From Xylogone sp. PMI_703 (Eukaryota > Ascomycota > Leotiomycetes), in assembly GCA_021399445.1 (NCBI GenBank), contig JAJTUQ010000006.1, forward strand, positions 2,108,001 to 2,172,000: 64,000 nucleotides of DNA, given 5' to 3'. Each line of letters opens with the position of its first letter. The stretch's first letter is position 1. The notes under the pieces were generated by a model. That model saw only the letters and a program-made list of their open reading frames with translations, made no database searches and was not told the origin of the DNA. Positions 55,181-64,000 of this stretch are shown here, one piece after another. A program made the translations under genes and the position numbers.

Positions 55181-57623
55181 CTAATTAAGTAAACCTGCCG
55201 CAAGAGCCTCCAGATCTTCCAGCGTTTCAGGCTCGTCAGCGGTCTCAATAACATGCCGTCTTCTCTTAGAGCTTCTTGCCTCTTCCTCGGAATCATCTTC
55301 AAACCATTTCTTAGGCCTACTCTCAGTCACCCTATCCTCGTCCTCTCCGTTGTCTTCTCCAGAGATTGGTAGTGAAGCGAGTAATGTTAATGGGTCTTCG
55401 TCATCCCCGGTGTTTCTCAGAGCAAGAGCATCCTCTACGATGCCTGCTCGTTCTGCAGCTTCTCTGGCCTTCCGCTTTTCACGCTTCTCTCTCTTCTTCT
55501 CCTTTGCTAATTTTTTGTCTTCAAGGTCAGCTTCACGTATCCTTGCACTCTCCTCTTCCACGAATTTAGCTCTCTGCTCCGCAGCTTCTCCTCGTTTGCG
55601 GAAATCTTCTTCATCTTCCAACTCATATACTGGGTGCGCCACGCCCTCATCATCGAATACCATTTTTGTCCCCTTGTCTTTTAATTTGAGAAGCTTTTTC
55701 TTTGATTTTAACAACTTTTCTTTCCGTTTAGAATCGATGACAATGGGTTCCTTTGCTATGCCTGGTATAACTTTCGCAGTTGGACCTGATACTGCAATAT
55801 CATGTTCATCTGGGCTGCTGTCCCTCGATACAGGCACAACTCTCTTAACTGACAAGAAATCATTGTCCTCATCAGCGTCTCCTTGAGAGTCTGATTCGAC
55901 AAGGTCATCATCTTTGATCAACTTAGAATAATGTGCAGAAAGAACATCTTGGTTACGGCGCTCAAACATCCTATCATATTTCGTACGCACTTCCTCTTTC
56001 TTCTTGCTAGGCTTTTCTCCTTCACTGTCCTCATCACTGGAGAGCAATGCAGTTCTAGGAGCATTCTTGAGCTTTTTGGCATCATCACCTTTCTGGAATT
56101 TGATCTTAGGAGTTCCAGGAAGGCCCATACTGGCAGCAAATCCTTCTAGGTCGACCTCATTAATTTTGAAAATCTCTTTATCAGCCTGGACAAATATTGA
56201 TCGAGTATAGCTGACAAAAGCTTTTTGTCCTAAATACTTGAGCTCCGGATCCTGGAAGCACATATTTTGCAGTTGGTTTTGGATGCTTTGTTTCTTGTTC
56301 TGCCGAACGTTGATCTTCTCAATTGGTACCTTTTTTTGCTCTAGACGCTTGAGCATTCCTTGTTCTTCGCTGGGATCTAGGAAGAGCACCGCCCGTCCTG
56401 ATCTGCCATACCTAGCAGTACGGCCCACCCTGTGTATGTAGGTATCTGCATCTTCTGGGCAATCTAGTTGGATAACCCAGTCCACAGCAGGAAAATCGAG
56501 ACCTCGAGCAACAACATCCGTAGCAAAAATGCATGAACTCTTTGATGCTGAAAATTTTGATGTGATATCTAATCTCGCCGTTTGCTTTTGTCTACCATGC
56601 AGATGAAGAAGAGGTATTCCAGGTTGTAAATGTCGAAAGCTTTCATATATAAACCGAACCTGCTTTCCAGATGAGACAAAGACGATAATTTTGGACTTCA
56701 CATTTGCCCTGATGAAGCTAAATAGAATGTTAAGTTTTTCCGGGAGTGGAGTGATAATGTAATGCTGTTGAAGAGTCGACGGAGTAGCAGTAGATGCTTG
56801 CTCATGTACAGAAACGTACTCTGGATCTTGTAGACTCAGCCTAGCGAGGTCAGATACCCTTTTTGTCTGTGTAGCACTGAAAAGAAGAGTTTGTCTTTCC
56901 TTCGGCAGGTGCTCGATTATCGCATCCACGGAGCTCTGGAATCCCATATCCATAATTCGATCAGCCTCATCCAGAACCAGTATCTGAAGATTATCAACAT
57001 CAAATGCTGCAGTTTGGTCCATATGCTGTAACATCCTCCCTGGTGTGCAAACGAGTATGTTCATCTTCCCAAGGCGATCCCGCTCCTCTTGGAGACTTCT
57101 ACCGCCTATAACTAGACCAGCTGAAAACGTGTGATATCGGCCAATCTTCCTTAGAACCTCGAATATCTGAATTGCCAATTCTCGAGTTGGGGAGATAATA
57201 AGAGCGCCCAATCCGTCTAATTCCGTCCATTTCTGTCGGTAGAGCTTTTCTAACACAGGTACAAGAAATGCAAGTGTCTTTCCACTTCCAGTCTTTGCCG
57301 CTCCAAGAATGTCGTGTCCTTTGAGCGCAAGAGGCAATGCTTTGGATTGGATATCGGTAAGTACTTTAAAGTGCGATGCCTCCAATCCTGAAGCTGTAGT
57401 TTGTGAAAGAGGCAGGTCTGAGAAGTTTTTATGGTCTGCTTTTAGGTCCTATAAGACATGTTAACTTTTGCGCTCTCGATGTTCCTAATTTACTGACAAG
57501 TTCATCCAGAGCCTGCGCTATCTTCTCATGATCATCTTCATCTCTCTTTCTCTTGAGAGATCGTGGGTTAGGCTTATTTCGTGGTGCAAGTTTGGATCGC
57601 TTGCCCGGCATTGGAGCGCCCAT
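55181..57623 (-). CDS. DBP4: ATP-dependent RNA helicase Dbp4 (HCA4/DDX10)
   Basis: Two exons, 57498-57623 and 55181-57448, give 797 aa. Seen: a basic start ([17 protein letters not shown]), then the DEAD core with [55 protein letters not shown] and [13 protein letters not shown]; the [19 protein letters not shown] block that defines the Dbp4 C-terminal extension; and a long charged tail with coiled-coil potential (about residues 640-720). Known: a nucleolar helicase of the SSU processome that frees U14 snoRNA from pre-rRNA. Intron donor GTCAGT is the least standard feature. It is convergent with TAD3 (244 bp apart). Confidence 0.95.
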
Positions 57624-58183
57624 TATAAACTGCTGAGATAGCGCAAGATTGTAGATTCGGGTTGTAAATTTTAGATTCAGAAGATACAGAGGATCCGCGC
57701 TAGCGGCCGCAGGCGGTGAAAGCAAGCCCCTCGCACGACACAGACACACCCCGGCGTGCCTGGGACCTATATCCAAGACCCCTAAATCATTCAATCCTTC
57801 CTCGGTTGAACATTATTCTATGTTACACTAAATTACTATACAATGCTATTTGTCACCCGATAATCTTTCAGAATCTCCCAGGAAGAAACATACTTAGATG
57901 TATGAAACCAAACCCCCTATATTTCGCACGCTATAGCAGTGATTCTAGAACCAAATTTCGGGAGTATTTATAAGACACAGGGATAGGGATGTAGGAGCAA
58001 GTGAGCTCCAAACTCTTACTTTACGTATCTAATGGTTCAAATCAGACTGCAGCGGAGAATGTTAAAAAGGATAATATCGAAAGCTATAGGTTTTTCTGCT
58101 ACAATGCTCTGAGGTTAGTCGCTGGAAATAGAAGCAATGCACTCTCTTAAATAGTCATCCTTCATTACCATATCTGAGTCTTA
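57624..58183. other. Intergenic region: DBP4 promoter and aspartyl aminopeptidase 3' flank
   Basis: 560 bp. AATTTCGGGA occurs at 57954-57963. A GC-rich patch with GCGGCCGC lies at about 57703-57710. No gene is recognised; the ORF from 57716 overlaps DBP4-proximal promoter DNA and is not called. Confidence 0.45.
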
Positions 58184-59780
58184 TTAATCAACCAAAATCC
58201 TTCTCTCTAGCTCAGAGTAATGTTCAAAGAAGCTCTCGAATAGCTTTACTGCATGCTCTACATCATACGCCCCTCCAGTCTCTCTAATACTATGCATACT
58301 TAATTGCGGGTTGCCTAAGTCTAAGGTGCGTGTACCAAGCGCAGCTGAAAGCATTGGTCCAATGGTGCTTCCACAAGAAGAATCATTCCTGACCACAAAT
58401 AATTGCAAAGGCACACCTAGTGGTGTCTTGGAATCCTCGGAGGGTTTCGCTCGGCGAGCGACTTCTTGCAGCAGAACAATCCCCGGACTATTTGTTGCGT
58501 ATCGTTGATTAGCATTAATCTTGATGACGACACCTTTATTCATTTCAGGGCGATGATCATTCTCATATTTGTGAGTATAATTCGGGTTCACACTGTGGGC
58601 CATATCAGCGGATATGAGGAAGGAGGTGGAAAGCGTTTGCTCATAGGCCGTTGCAATATCGAGTTCCGCTTCACGGGGAACTTTTTCATATGACGTATCG
58701 GAGGAGCTTGAGTCGTGATGTGCTGGTAAGACAGAGAGGCGACGCAAAACGGCCGGTAGGAGGTTCGATGCTGCACCATGGGCGGATGTACTGCCAATTT
58801 CTTCATGGTCAAAGCACGTTACTAGGCGTATACAGTTGTCATTTTTCAAGGCAGTTTCGGATTTCAAGGACTCAATAAGGCCCTCTATGCTGCAGAAAGT
58901 CATATTTAGGTTATCTAACCGTGCTGAGAAGATCAGTTCTTCGTTGAGACCACCGAGGCATGACTTTTGAGTATCGTATAAGACCATTTCAAAATCCACG
59001 ACATCTTCGGGTGCAACCTCAGCGTGCGCCGCAATTAATTCAACAATGTAAGGATGGTGACGTTCCGTGAGCTCAGAAAGCGGCTTAAATGAGCCATTTG
59101 AATCTTTCTTGTCATCGTTCTCTTTGGCACCAGTCCGGTTGAGCTCGGCCGCAACTAACCCAGCAATTGGGAATAACTCGGTCTCCTTATTGGGTTCGAA
59201 ACTGGTAGAGCGATCCAAGTGAATGGCAAGTGTTGGAATACGAAGTATTGGTCTGTCGACCTTGACAAGCTTCTGGACAAAATCTCCGTTTTGATCTTTG
59301 ATCATGGCTCGACCAGCTATGCTTAGATCTCGATCGAACCAAGTGTGCCATATACCGCCACCATATGTTTCCACTCCGACTTGCAAAAATCCAGCGCCTG
59401 ACTTCTTGCTAACAGGTTTGATACGCAGGCATGGAGAATCTGTGTGTGCACCAATCATAGCAATTGGATTACCGGATCTCCACTTCTCTCCGATAGCAAA
59501 AGCTACGATTGACGAGCCATTTCGTGTGAGATAGTACTTGCCACCAGGGCGTAAGGATGAAGACCAGCTATCTCGTTCCTTGATTTCCTGGAACCCGGCC
59601 TTGGTGAGACGTTTGATGGCTGATTGTACAGCATGATAGGCTTCCCCTCAGTCAGCAATATTGAAATTGTAAGCTTGTGGTGGGTTATTACATACGAGTT
59701 GGGGAAGCGTTCACGAAATCAAGGAAGTCGTGTGCCTTCGCAATAGAAACGCGGGGAGAGTTGGAGCCCTTTGGTGTCAT
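58184..59780 (-). CDS. APE4: Aspartyl aminopeptidase (M18, DNPEP/Ape4)
   Basis: Two exons, 59696-59780 (or up to 59894) and 58184-59640, give 513 aa from the conventional start. Seen: M18 motifs GAHTDSPCLRIKP (first metal ligand), ETYGGGIWHTWFDRDL, TCFDHEEIGS (bridging Asp and Glu), DMAHSVNPNY and SMHSIRETGG (last His). Known: a cytosolic/vacuolar metallopeptidase that removes N-terminal Asp/Glu. The start is ambiguous: the exon-1 frame is open to an ATG at 59894, which would add 38 residues rich in Arg, Ser and Thr and free of acidic residues except one or two, much like a mitochondrial leader. The shorter start (MTPKGSNSP) matches the family. It is divergent from BFR2. Confidence 0.92.
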
Positions 59781-60145
59781 CTTGTCGTATATTGTTGATA
59801 TTGGGGTTCTGATTATGGTTGTGTAGGATCGGACTGTTGTGTATGATGCTTCTACACGAATAATATGCGAGAACGTGAGTGACCTCAGAAACATGAAGAA
59901 ATTCGGTACATAATACGTTGTGGGAGTTGCAGTAATGGGGGGTGTAGCTATTGATGCACCTCCTCAGCGTCTATCTATCTAGGACTTGGGTGGCTAGAGA
60001 AGGCGGGGAAACTCTATCGGGTATAGAGCATGTGACGCGGGCGCTAGCGGAGATAATGAATTTCGGGATGAGAAAATGTTCGTCGAGTTGACCTCGTGTG
60101 AAGTGAAGAAACTGCAGTCGCCTGGAAGACGCCGACCAGTTAAAA

Positions 60146-61937
60146 ATGGGCCGCCAAAGTAGACTCGCAAAAGAAATTGCTGAACTAGATGGGCCCATAG
60201 CTAAAGGTGTGTCATTATCCTTAAAATCCAGCAATTTCTAATTTCTTGTAGATTTTGATCCGGAGGAGATTCCGCGTGTTCAGAATGATGAGTCTGCTTC
60301 TGAGCAGAGTGAAGACGAGCTAGCTGGGACAGAACATTATATTGAAGTCGGGTAATTAACATAGTTACTCCCACACTCAATTCTCCTCTAACTCGGTGTT
60401 TAGCAAAAGTCAATTGCGAAAACCAGCTGAAGTTGCTCTCGGTCCTCAATATGTTGGAGCAAAAATAAGTCGCGAAGAATTGTTTAATGATGAGGACGAA
60501 AAAGGTTCCGAAGATGAAGATGATGACACTGGTGCGCCTCTCAATAACGGAGGTGTCAATTCAGGCTCTAAGAGATCGACAAATTCCAAAAGTAATGGTT
60601 CAAGCACAAAGGGGAAGCTCGAAACGAGTAATGGGATTAAGAGACCTACTGCAGCGGATTTTATGTCGGACAGTGATCAAGAAAATAATGGGGAGCAGAA
60701 GGACAGTGAAAATGAGCCGGGTGATGAGATAGACGATGATTCAGCAGATGAATCAGATGAGGATCTCCTACAGCACTCCGAGCTACCTGATGGTGAGTAT
60801 TCAGGAGAGGAAGAAGAAGAAGAAGATGATGATGATGACGATGACAATGGTTCCAATGGGATTGATGATAGCGAAGAGGAAGATGAAGACGATAGTGCCG
60901 ATTCTTCTGGCTCAGACGGGGAAGATGAGAAAACAAGGCGTGCAGAACTCCGCAAAATAATGAACGAGGAACAAAAAACTGTCGTGGCTACGATATCTCA
61001 GGCTGCCAAAGCAGATGCAGAAAAGGGTAAGGCCGTCAATCAGCAACGGAAAACTTTTGATTCTTTCTTGAATGTCCGAATTCGACTTCAAAAAGCCCTT
61101 GTCGCTACGAATTCTATGGCTGCTACAGAAACAAAAGATATCCAGGGCGATGTAGAGGAGCAGTATAAAGCTGCAGAGGACGCTGCGATAAAACTATGGA
61201 ATACTCTCGATAGTATCCGATCCGAGCTTTCTAAAATAAGTGATGGATCCCGAGCCGGTCAGAAACGGAAGTTTACAATGGATACATCTACTGCTATTAC
61301 AGAGGTCTGGGAGAATATGCAGGCTTCGGAAGCATCGAGCATTGACTTGCGACAAAAGACTCTAGAGAAATGGTCTTCCAAGGCCAAGGGGACTACAGCT
61401 TTACCCCTCTCCCGAAAGCTTAATCCGACCGCAGCCTTCCAACAATCAATCACGGCAGTACTCCAGGATCAACTAGCTGATCCTGAACATCTAGTCAAAA
61501 AGACTAGGATGCCTCGATCATGTGCTCCTGTTCAAGCTAAGCTTAAAGTTACCGAGGACGCTGCTATTTACGATGATGCAGACTTCTATCAGCTACTACT
61601 CAAAGAGCTTATAGATCAAAGAATGGTTGATTCTGCCAGCTCAGCTGCTGTAAATGGCAGTGGAAGACCTATGCAATGGGCTGCTGTTAAGGAGGCGAAA
61701 ACCAAAAAGGTGGTTGACACGAAGGCTAGTAAAGGGCGAAAGCTACGATACACTGTCCACGAGAAGTTGCAAAATTTTATGGCACCTGAAAATAGAGGAA
61801 CTTGGGAACGAGATGCTATTGATAGATTTTTTGGTACATTATTAGGGCAAAAGATGACCCTTGGCGAAGATGAAGAAGCATCAGAGGAAGAAGAACTACC
61901 ACTTGAAGAAGAAGGCTTGATGTTATTTAGGTCCTAA
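60146..61937 (+). CDS. BFR2: SSU-processome protein Bfr2 (AATF/Che-1 family)
   Basis: Three exons, 60146-60206, 60252-60351 and 60404-61937, give 564 aa. Seen: a conserved N-terminus (MGRQSRLAKEIAELDGP, FDPEEIPR), the LRKPAEVALGPQYVG block, a long Asp/Glu/Ser-rich acidic region (about residues 80-240), the AATF leucine-zipper region with QQRKTFDSFLNVRIRLQKAL (about 275-295), and the C-terminal TRAUB domain with KGRKLRYTVHEKLQNFM and DAIDRFFGTLLGQ. Known: nucleolar factor in early 18S processing, identified in yeast as a brefeldin A suppressor. The second exon ends in a GTAATT donor. An AATTTCGGGA and a PAC-like GATGAG lie about 75-85 bp before the ATG. Confidence 0.94.
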
Positions 61938-62474
61938 AAATGTATATTGTTCTTCAAGTTATTCTGTGGGTCTATTGTATTATAGGGGACAAGGTCATTC
62001 CAAGGCGCTAGTAATCTATACCTAAAAGTAGGACTAAGCTAAAATCTGAATGTTGTTATCCCATCTAATCACTCAACATACTAAAATGGCTACGGCATAA
62101 TGATGGATCTGGCGCAGACCTATGATATGATATTATTTCAGCTAACATAGATTTTTGTTGCAAATCTGATGGAGCTGCAGCTGTCTAATGCTGCACTTGC
62201 AAAACTACACCATCCGTTGCGCATACTAAGTTATGACGTGCAGGTAATCATGCGTCATGTGCCGTATGAGTCGAGAAATGTGTAATTATGCGATTAGAGA
62301 TACGTAGTACGTCGGACTAAGAAGTTATCCACATCGACAACGCATTTCTGTGACATTAAGTAAAAGGGGTTAAAAGTAAAAAGGCGGGAATATCGCAAAA
62401 GTTAGAACCGGCATCAGGCATCGGAATAGCTTCAAAAGTCCAAAGAAGCCCCTTTTGAATACAGACTATTTGCT
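61938..62474. other. Intergenic region between convergent BFR2 and riboflavin synthase
   Basis: 537 bp of AT-rich 3' flanking DNA. No ORF or RNA was recognised. Confidence 0.5.
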
Positions 62475-63217
62475 CTATTTTTTTAACTTCTCATCAACAA
62501 GTCTCTCTACCATCTTCTGCAGAATAGCGATATCACCTCCGCTTCCAGAGCTGTTAAAATATCCTTCTACTGCCTTCTCTACATACTTCCCGATCTGATC
62601 TGTCTCAACATTGACGTCATCTCCAGGCTTTTTACTCGCCATAACGACTCTCTCTTGTGTATACGCTATCAGCATAACCTCCCACCATCCTTCAACGTCA
62701 TCGACCTTGGTAATTGTCAAACTAGCTCCGTCGAGTGTAATATACCCCTTCTCCACGACATATCGCAACACACCCCGATCCCGAGGCTGTAGGCGGAAGG
62801 TGAAGGCATTTCCGTCAGGTTCAACTTTCAGAATTGTAGCAGTGGTATCAACGTGGCCCTGGACAAAATGTCCGCCCATCCGCGTCGTGGCTGAGACTGC
62901 TCGTTCCAGGTTGACTCTGCTGCCTTGCTTGAGAGCGCCTAGGTTCGTTCTTCGCAGAGTCTCTGGGGCCACGCCGACTTTGAAGGATGATTTGTCGAAT
63001 TCTGTTACCGTCAGGCAGGTACCATTCACACTGATGCTGTCGCCGAGGTGGCAGTCTGGTAAAATCTCGGCCGCATTGGTAATGGTCAGTGAGGTGCCTC
63101 CAGTCTCATCATGAGAATTGAGCTCGGAGACGGCTTTTACATGTCAGTTTTCTCTGGAGAGGAGCTCAAGTTCGAAAGCATCTTACTTCCGATGATCTCT
63201 ACGATTCCGGTAAACAT
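62475..63217 (-). CDS. RIB5: Riboflavin synthase alpha chain
   Basis: Two exons, 63187-63217 (11 residues) and 62475-63133, give 229 aa, normal for the family. Seen: the invariant MFTGIVE start, which lies in the short first exon, and the two internally similar lumazine-binding halves: DSISVNGTCLTV in the first, GYITLDGASLTI in the second, with GGHFVQGHVDTTA between. Known: a homotrimer that dismutates two 6,7-dimethyl-8-ribityllumazine molecules to riboflavin, the last step of the pathway. The intron has donor GTAAGA and an AAG acceptor. The start is fixed by the MFTGIVE motif. Confidence 0.96.
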
Positions 63218-63672
63218 GATGGAGAGATACGTTTTACAGCTATCGAGTTACTTTCTCGAAGGCGGCAGCAGCTACAATATACAAAAGCCTACTCTACCCC
63301 GCCACCGAGGTCCGGGAATTCGTTTACCCGGTTTGAAAAGAGCCTTTTCCTGTAAGATGAGGTGAGCGATTGTAATTGTTCTGTAAGCTTGCTCTGTAAG
63401 CTCCTCTACTCCTCAAGAAGTTCCAACTGTCATGATAGATTCATCATTCACACACTATTAGCATCTGTTTTACAAGGCAATGTCCAATTCCACGTTCATG
63501 AGTAAGCTATATTTGATAGAACTCCCAGCTCAAATGGGTTGAGAATTTGTTAAAGTTGCATTGATAATTGTCAAGTAAACTCCTTTCAACGCCACCCGTA
63601 TGAACAAATAGCCTGCCCTATCTCCTTTTTAAATCCCTTTTGACCACCATTTTCCAAGCTTTATACTAGTAT
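63218..63672. other. Intergenic region: riboflavin synthase promoter and IMP dehydrogenase 3' flank
   Basis: 455 bp. No RFN riboswitch-like structure was recognised and none is expected in a fungal RIB gene. Nothing else is seen. Confidence 0.45.
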
Positions 63673-64000
63673 CTATGCATATAGCTTCTTTTCGTAGCTC
63701 TCCATGTTAACTCCACCTTCCAATTGAGCGCTCGCAGTTCTCAACTCGAACCGAGTGGTTCCGTTCTCTACAGATCTGTGTAGGTCAACGAGACTCTTCT
63801 GACCACAATCCTGTAGAGAGTGCTTCAATCCAGCTGCTAAATAAGGAACAAACTTTGTGATAGAACTATGATAGGAGTCAGTGGCTGACCAATATTATCC
63901 TAATAAGAAAAGAAACTTACCCTCTGTGAGCAACGGCACCAGAAACACCCTGTGCCACGAGCACACTGTCTCCTTCGGAGAAGTATCTGGCGGTTCCTGC
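63673..64000 (-). CDS. IMD2: IMP dehydrogenase, C-terminal part (runs off the window)
   Basis: Only the last two exons (63921-64000 and 63673-63865) are inside; the gene continues beyond 64000. Seen: RYFSEGDSVLVAQGVSGAV, the segment around the mobile flap of IMPDH, then HRGSITKFVPYLAAGLKHS and TRFELRTASAQLEGGVN with a C-terminal KKLYA. Known: IMPDH oxidises IMP to XMP with NAD+, committing to guanine nucleotides; it is the target of mycophenolic acid. Nothing visible suggests damage. Confidence 0.95.

Overview
The window is nuclear DNA of a filamentous ascomycete (Pezizomycotina). Almost every gene is built from exons separated by 45-75 nt GT-AG introns with GTAAGT/GTATGT-like donors and CTAAC-like branch sites, and every recognisable protein is a typical fungal housekeeping or secretory-pathway protein. 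A member of the Leotiomycetes is a plausible guess but is not demonstrated. I see no transposon, phage, CRISPR array or secondary-metabolite cluster.

Layout. 1-9 kb: RRB1, an aldehyde dehydrogenase, ESF2 and RSA4. 9.3-14.5 kb: a 15-exon ABC-C (MRP-type) transporter that carries one in-frame stop in its most conserved N-terminal motif. 14.8-23.1 kb: MAK5, a DEAH helicase of DHX33/Dhr2 type and PWP1. 23.1-29.2 kb: a 3.7-kb non-coding stretch rich in short repeats, including a dense cluster of TACAGTA heptamers, followed by a serine-rich gene of unknown function. 29.2-38 kb: arginase, the ESCRT genes VPS37 and VPS36 head to head, a 52-bp inverted repeat, and a vacuolar-type subtilisin. 38.6-44.4 kb: TFIIIA, a probable tRNA gene, CWC25 and two unknown genes. 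44.6-55 kb: SPB4 (with a 12-nt micro-exon), ADE2, ALG8, an L-type lectin cargo receptor and TAD3. 55-64 kb: DBP4, aspartyl aminopeptidase, BFR2, riboflavin synthase and the 3' end of IMP dehydrogenase.

The genes do not form a pathway cluster in the usual sense, but ribosome production dominates: RRB1, ESF2, RSA4, MAK5, the DHX33-like helicase, PWP1, SPB4, DBP4 and BFR2 are all ribosome-assembly factors, and TFIIIA drives 5S rRNA synthesis. Two smaller themes are endosomal sorting (VPS37/VPS36) and ER glycoprotein handling (ALG8 and the lectin, also divergent). All exon models below were read by eye. In each complete gene the exon lengths sum to a multiple of three, which supports them, but none has been tested against transcripts.
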